From Flavobacteriales bacterium (GTDB lineage Bacteria > Bacteroidota > Bacteroidia > Flavobacteriales_E > Vicingaceae): a stretch of DNA of 64,000 nt. Both the position numbers and the translations under genes were made by a program. The first letter of the stretch is position 1. Each line of letters starts with the position of its first letter. Positions 61,072 to 64,000 of the stretch are shown here, piece by piece. A model generated the notes under the pieces. The model had not been told where the DNA came from. It did no database searches and saw only the letters and a program-made list of their open reading frames with translations. The stretch covers positions 1 to 64,000 of the forward strand of contig JACJZD010000002.1 in the NCBI GenBank assembly GCA_020635795.1, written 5' to 3'.

Positions 61072-61761
61072 ATGAGTCAAGGATTTTCAAAATCTTCAGT
61101 GGGAAGAAAAATTTTGATGGCCCTTTCTGGGTTTTTCTTGTTGTTCTTTTTATTCCAACATTTTATCATCAATTTTCTTTCAGTAATTAGCCCGAACGCT
61201 TTTAACGAAGCATCTTATTTTATGGGAACTAACCCGCTAATTCAGTATTTAATGCAGCCAGTTTTGTTGTTTGGTGTAATCTTCCATTTAATTATGGGAA
61301 TTACGTTAGAGCTTAAAAACAAAAGTGCTCGACCAATACAATATGCCATGAGCAAGCCAAGCGAAAATGCTTCATGGATGAGCAGAAACATGATTGTTAC
61401 TGGAGTAATGGTAATGTTGTTTTTAGCACTTCATTTTTATGATTTTTGGATTCCAGAAATCAAAACCAAATTTATTGAAGGCAACATGAGCGGGTTAAAT
61501 GCAAATGGTGAGTTACGTTTTCACGAAGAGTTGGTTCACAAATTTGTTAGTCCAGTTCGTGTAGGAATTTATGTGTTAGCATTTGTGTTTCTATCGTTGC
61601 ACTTGTTGCACGGGTTTCAATCGGCATTTCAATCGGTTGGATTTAACCACAAAAAATATACACCAACAATAAAAAAATTAGGAACAATTTACGCCATTGT
61701 AATTCCAGCAGGATTTATTTTTATTGCATTGTTTCATCATTTTATCAATCACGCGCATTAA
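61072..61761 (+). CDS. sdhC: Succinate dehydrogenase cytochrome b subunit (B type)
   Basis: The 229-residue protein has five membrane helices. The heme-ligand histidines sit in QHFIINFLS, FHLIMG, ALHFYDF and LHLLHGFQSAFQSVG. The single-subunit, di-heme anchor (SdhC/FrdC type B) matches the Bacteroidota/Wolinella arrangement. It anchors the flavoprotein and exchanges electrons with menaquinone. First gene of the operon, 12 bases before sdhA. Confidence 0.94.
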   Translation: MSQGFSKSSVGRKILMALSGFFLLFFLFQHFIINFLSVISPNAFNEASYFMGTNPLIQYLMQPVLLFGVIFHLIMGITLELKNKSARPIQYAMSKPSENASWMSRNMIVTGVMVMLFLALHFYDFWIPEIKTKFIEGNMSGLNANGELRFHEELVHKFVSPVRVGIYVLAFVFLSLHLLHGFQSAFQSVGFNHKKYTPTIKKLGTIYAIVIPAGFIFIALFHHFINHAH

Positions 61762-61773
61762 TCTATTTTAATT

Positions 61774-63789
61774 ATGTCAAAATTAGATTCAAAAATACCT
61801 GAAGGTCCAATAGCTGAAAAATGGACCAATTATAAAAACCACATTGAGTTAGTAAATCCAGCAAACAAACGTTCAATCGATGTTATCATTGTTGGAACAG
61901 GATTAGCAGGAGGTTCTGCTGCGGCTTCATTGGCTGAGATGGGATATAATGTAAAAGCATTTGCTTATCAAGATTCACCTCGTAGGGCTCACTCTATTGC
62001 TGCACAAGGAGGTATTAACGCTGCAAAAAATTACATGAATGATGGCGATTCAACCTATCGTTTGTTTTATGATACCGTAAAAGGTGGTGATTACCGTTCG
62101 AGAGAAGCTAACGTTTATCGTTTAGCAGAAGTTTCGGCAAACATTATCGACCAATGTGTTGCTCAAGGAGTACCGTTTGCAAGAGATTATGGTGGTTTGT
62201 TAGACAATCGTTCGTTTGGTGGAGTGTTGGTTTCAAGAACATTTTATGCAAAAGGACAAACCGGACAACAATTGTTGTTAGGAGCTTATTCTGCAATGAA
62301 TCGTCAAATTGCTAAAGGAAAAATTACCATGTACAACCGTCATGAAATGATGGATTTAGTTGTAGTTGATGGTAAAGCAAGAGGAATTATTGCTCGTAAC
62401 ATGATTACTGGCGAAATTGAAAAACATTCTGCACATGCGGTTGTTATTGCTTCGGGTGGTTACGGTAATGTGTTCTTTTTATCTACCAACGCAATGGGCT
62501 CTAATGTTAGTGCTGCATGGAAAATTCACAAAAAAGGTGCATTCTTCGCAAATCCTTGCTATACGCAAATTCACCCTACTTGTGTGCCTCGTTCAGGTGA
62601 ACACCAATCTAAATTGACCTTGATGTCAGAATCGTTAAGAAACGATGGTAGAATTTGGGTGCCTAAAAAGATGGAAGACGTGATGGCGATTAGAGAAGGA
62701 AGAAAAAAACCTACTGATTTAAGTGAAGAAGAAAGAGATTATTATTTAGAAAGAAGATATCCTGCCTTTGGAAATTTAGTTCCAAGAGACGTAGCTTCAC
62801 GTGCAGCAAAAGAAAGATGTGATGCTGGTTTTGGGGTTAATGCAACGGGAGAAGCTGTTTATCTAGATTTTAAATCTGCTATACACCGATATGGTTCACA
62901 AAAAGCCAAAATATTAGGGATGGAAAATCCTACACAAGAACAAATTATCGAGTTAGGCGAGGCAGTAGTGGAAGAGAAATACGGCAATTTATTCCAGATG
63001 TATGAGAAAATTGTTGACCAAAATCCATACAAAACACCAATGATGATTTACCCTGCGGTACATTATACCATGGGTGGAATTTGGGTTGATTACAATTTAA
63101 TGACCACAATTCCTGGTTGTTACGCTGCTGGTGAAGCAAACTTCTCAGACCACGGTGCAAACAGATTAGGAGCTTCTGCATTAATGCAGGGGTTAGCTGA
63201 CGGTTACTTTGTATTGCCTTACACCATTGGCGATTATTTATCTCACGACATTAGAACAGGAAAAATACCTACTGATTCTCCTGAATTTAATGCTGCTGAA
63301 AAAGAAGTAAAAGATCGTTTAGAAAAATTGATTAACATTAAAGGTTCTAAATCAGTTGATTATTTCCATAAACGTTTAGGAAAAGTAATGTGGGATAAAG
63401 TTGGAATGGCAAGAAACGAAAAAGGGTTGAAAGAAGCCATGGACGAAATCAAGCAAATTCGTGAAGAATTTTGGAAAGATGTTCGTGTGCCAGGTGGAAT
63501 GAATGAATTAAATCCTGAATTGGAAAAAGCAACAAGAGTAGCAGATTTCTTAGAATTGGGAGAATTGTTTGCAAAAGATGCTTTACACAGAAACGAATCT
63601 TGTGGAGGTCACTTTAGAGAAGAATCGGTTGAGATGGACGGTGAACAAGAAGGAGAAGCTAAAAGAGATGATAAAAACTTTGCTTATGTAGCTGCTTGGG
63701 AATATACAGGCGACCCAAGAGAAGCTGTTTTACACAAAGAAGAATTAACATTTAATGATATAGAGTTAAAACAAAGAAGTTATAAGTAG
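61774..63789 (+). CDS. sdhA: Succinate dehydrogenase/fumarate reductase flavoprotein
   Basis: The 671-residue protein has an FAD-binding start VIIVGTGLAGGSAAASLAEMG, the flavin-linked His in RRAHSIAAQGG, the active-site HPTCVPRSGEHQSKLTLMSE and SLRNDGRIWVP, YTMGGIWVDYNL and GANRLGASALMQGL. The length and DDKNFAYVAAWEYTGDPREAVLHKEEL end fit the type B enzyme. It oxidises succinate to fumarate. The iron-sulfur gene sdhB should follow, but a four-helix-bundle gene begins 25 bases later. Confidence 0.97.
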   Translation: MSKLDSKIPEGPIAEKWTNYKNHIELVNPANKRSIDVIIVGTGLAGGSAAASLAEMGYNVKAFAYQDSPRRAHSIAAQGGINAAKNYMNDGDSTYRLFYDTVKGGDYRSREANVYRLAEVSANIIDQCVAQGVPFARDYGGLLDNRSFGGVLVSRTFYAKGQTGQQLLLGAYSAMNRQIAKGKITMYNRHEMMDLVVVDGKARGIIARNMITGEIEKHSAHAVVIASGGYGNVFFLSTNAMGSNVSAAWKIHKKGAFFANPCYTQIHPTCVPRSGEHQSKLTLMSESLRNDGRIWVPKKMEDVMAIREGRKKPTDLSEEERDYYLERRYPAFGNLVPRDVASRAAKERCDAGFGVNATGEAVYLDFKSAIHRYGSQKAKILGMENPTQEQIIELGEAVVEEKYGNLFQMYEKIVDQNPYKTPMMIYPAVHYTMGGIWVDYNLMTTIPGCYAAGEANFSDHGANRLGASALMQGLADGYFVLPYTIGDYLSHDIRTGKIPTDSPEFNAAEKEVKDRLEKLINIKGSKSVDYFHKRLGKVMWDKVGMARNEKGLKEAMDEIKQIREEFWKDVRVPGGMNELNPELEKATRVADFLELGELFAKDALHRNESCGGHFREESVEMDGEQEGEAKRDDKNFAYVAAWEYTGDPREAVLHKEELTFNDIELKQRSYK

Positions 63790-63814
63790 TTAATCGTTAT
63801 TGGTTAATTGTTTT

Positions 63815-64000
63815 ATGGATAATAAAATAAGGAGTTTTGAAGATTTAGAATGTTGGAAAACTTGTACAGAGTTGAGACGATATGATTCTAAACTTATCAA
63901 GAAATTCCCTAAAAACGAACAGTACGAGTTAATTTCTCAAATGAAAAGAGCATCAAGGTCGGTAACACACAATATTGCAGAAGGTTATGGTAGATTCATC
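63815..64000 (+). CDS. Four-helix-bundle protein (partial, runs off window)
   Basis: The first 62 residues are present: DNKIRSFEDLECWKTCTELR, then LIKKFPKNEQYELISQMKRASRSVTHNIAEGYGRF. F-x-D-L-x-x-W, FPK-x-E-x-Y-x-L-x-x-Q-x-x-R-A and the N-I-A-E-G-Y-G-R turn are the hallmarks of the four-helix-bundle family. It is a different branch from the one at 23640-24008. It lies directly after sdhA on the same strand, where sdhB normally starts. Confidence 0.88.
   Translation, partial: MDNKIRSFEDLECWKTCTELRRYDSKLIKKFPKNEQYELISQMKRASRSVTHNIAEGYGRFI

Overview
The window is A+T-rich chromosomal DNA from a member of the Bacteroidota, most likely the Flavobacteriales. The evidence is four type IX secretion (T9SS) cargo C-termini of the YPNP...G-Y type, Bacteroidota promoters of the form TTG-N19-TAnnTTTG, an RND efflux pump fused to its outer-membrane factor, a B-type succinate dehydrogenase, DUF4271 next to hemD, and almost no Shine-Dalgarno signal. 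No rRNA, tRNA, CRISPR array, prophage or transposase was seen. Apart from the first 256 bases, every gap between genes is under 300 bases.

Layout. 1-4.3 kb: the tail of one T9SS cargo protein, a hairpin-rich repeat element, and a large secreted metalloprotease-like beta-helix protein. 4.4-8.8 kb: two exported amidohydrolase-family proteins. 8.9-12.3 kb: mostly minus-strand envelope genes (two lipoproteins, YceI with a likely operator, CvpA). 12.4-18.5 kb: cyclophilin, pheS, a TPR histidine kinase with a NarL-type regulator, DUF4271 and hemD. 18.5-21 kb: dusB, a TM2 protein and cysC. 21-25 kb: deoC followed by a full aldehyde dehydrogenase and a shortened one, a split version of ALDH16, with a four-helix-bundle gene wedged between them. 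25-26 kb: cysQ. 26-31.6 kb: a minus-strand run including a YdeI protein with a CDGSH iron-sulfur tail, a pentapeptide protein, a thioesterase, an M28 peptidase and a VOC protein. 31.8-33.5 kb: tdk and alr. 33.6-36.6 kb: an FN3/cleaved-adhesin T9SS cargo protein. 36.7-40.9 kb: membrane proteins and a GT2 glycosyltransferase. 40.9-45 kb: dprA, a methyltransferase and TerC. 45-50.6 kb: a metal-efflux operon. 50.7-52 kb: a promoter-led two-gene module ending in a PIN-domain protein. 52-58.3 kb: GNAT, T9SS cargo, LysE, glutathione peroxidase, mgtE, ksgA and a secreted vWA protein. 58.3-60.9 kb: two secreted proteins built on UVR-like repeats. 61-64 kb: sdhC-sdhA, followed by a second four-helix-bundle gene cut by the window edge.

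Genes that work together: deoC plus the ALDH pair (deoxyribose-5-phosphate cleavage and acetaldehyde oxidation); cysC and cysQ (PAPS synthesis and PAP turnover); the kinase-regulator pair; tdk-alr; the GT2/YfhO pair (surface glycosylation); the RND-OMF fusion with its adaptor lipoprotein; and sdhCA. The less described elements are the PIN module with its own promoter, the four-helix-bundle genes lodged inside operons, the secreted UVR-repeat pair, and several families of small hairpin repeats.
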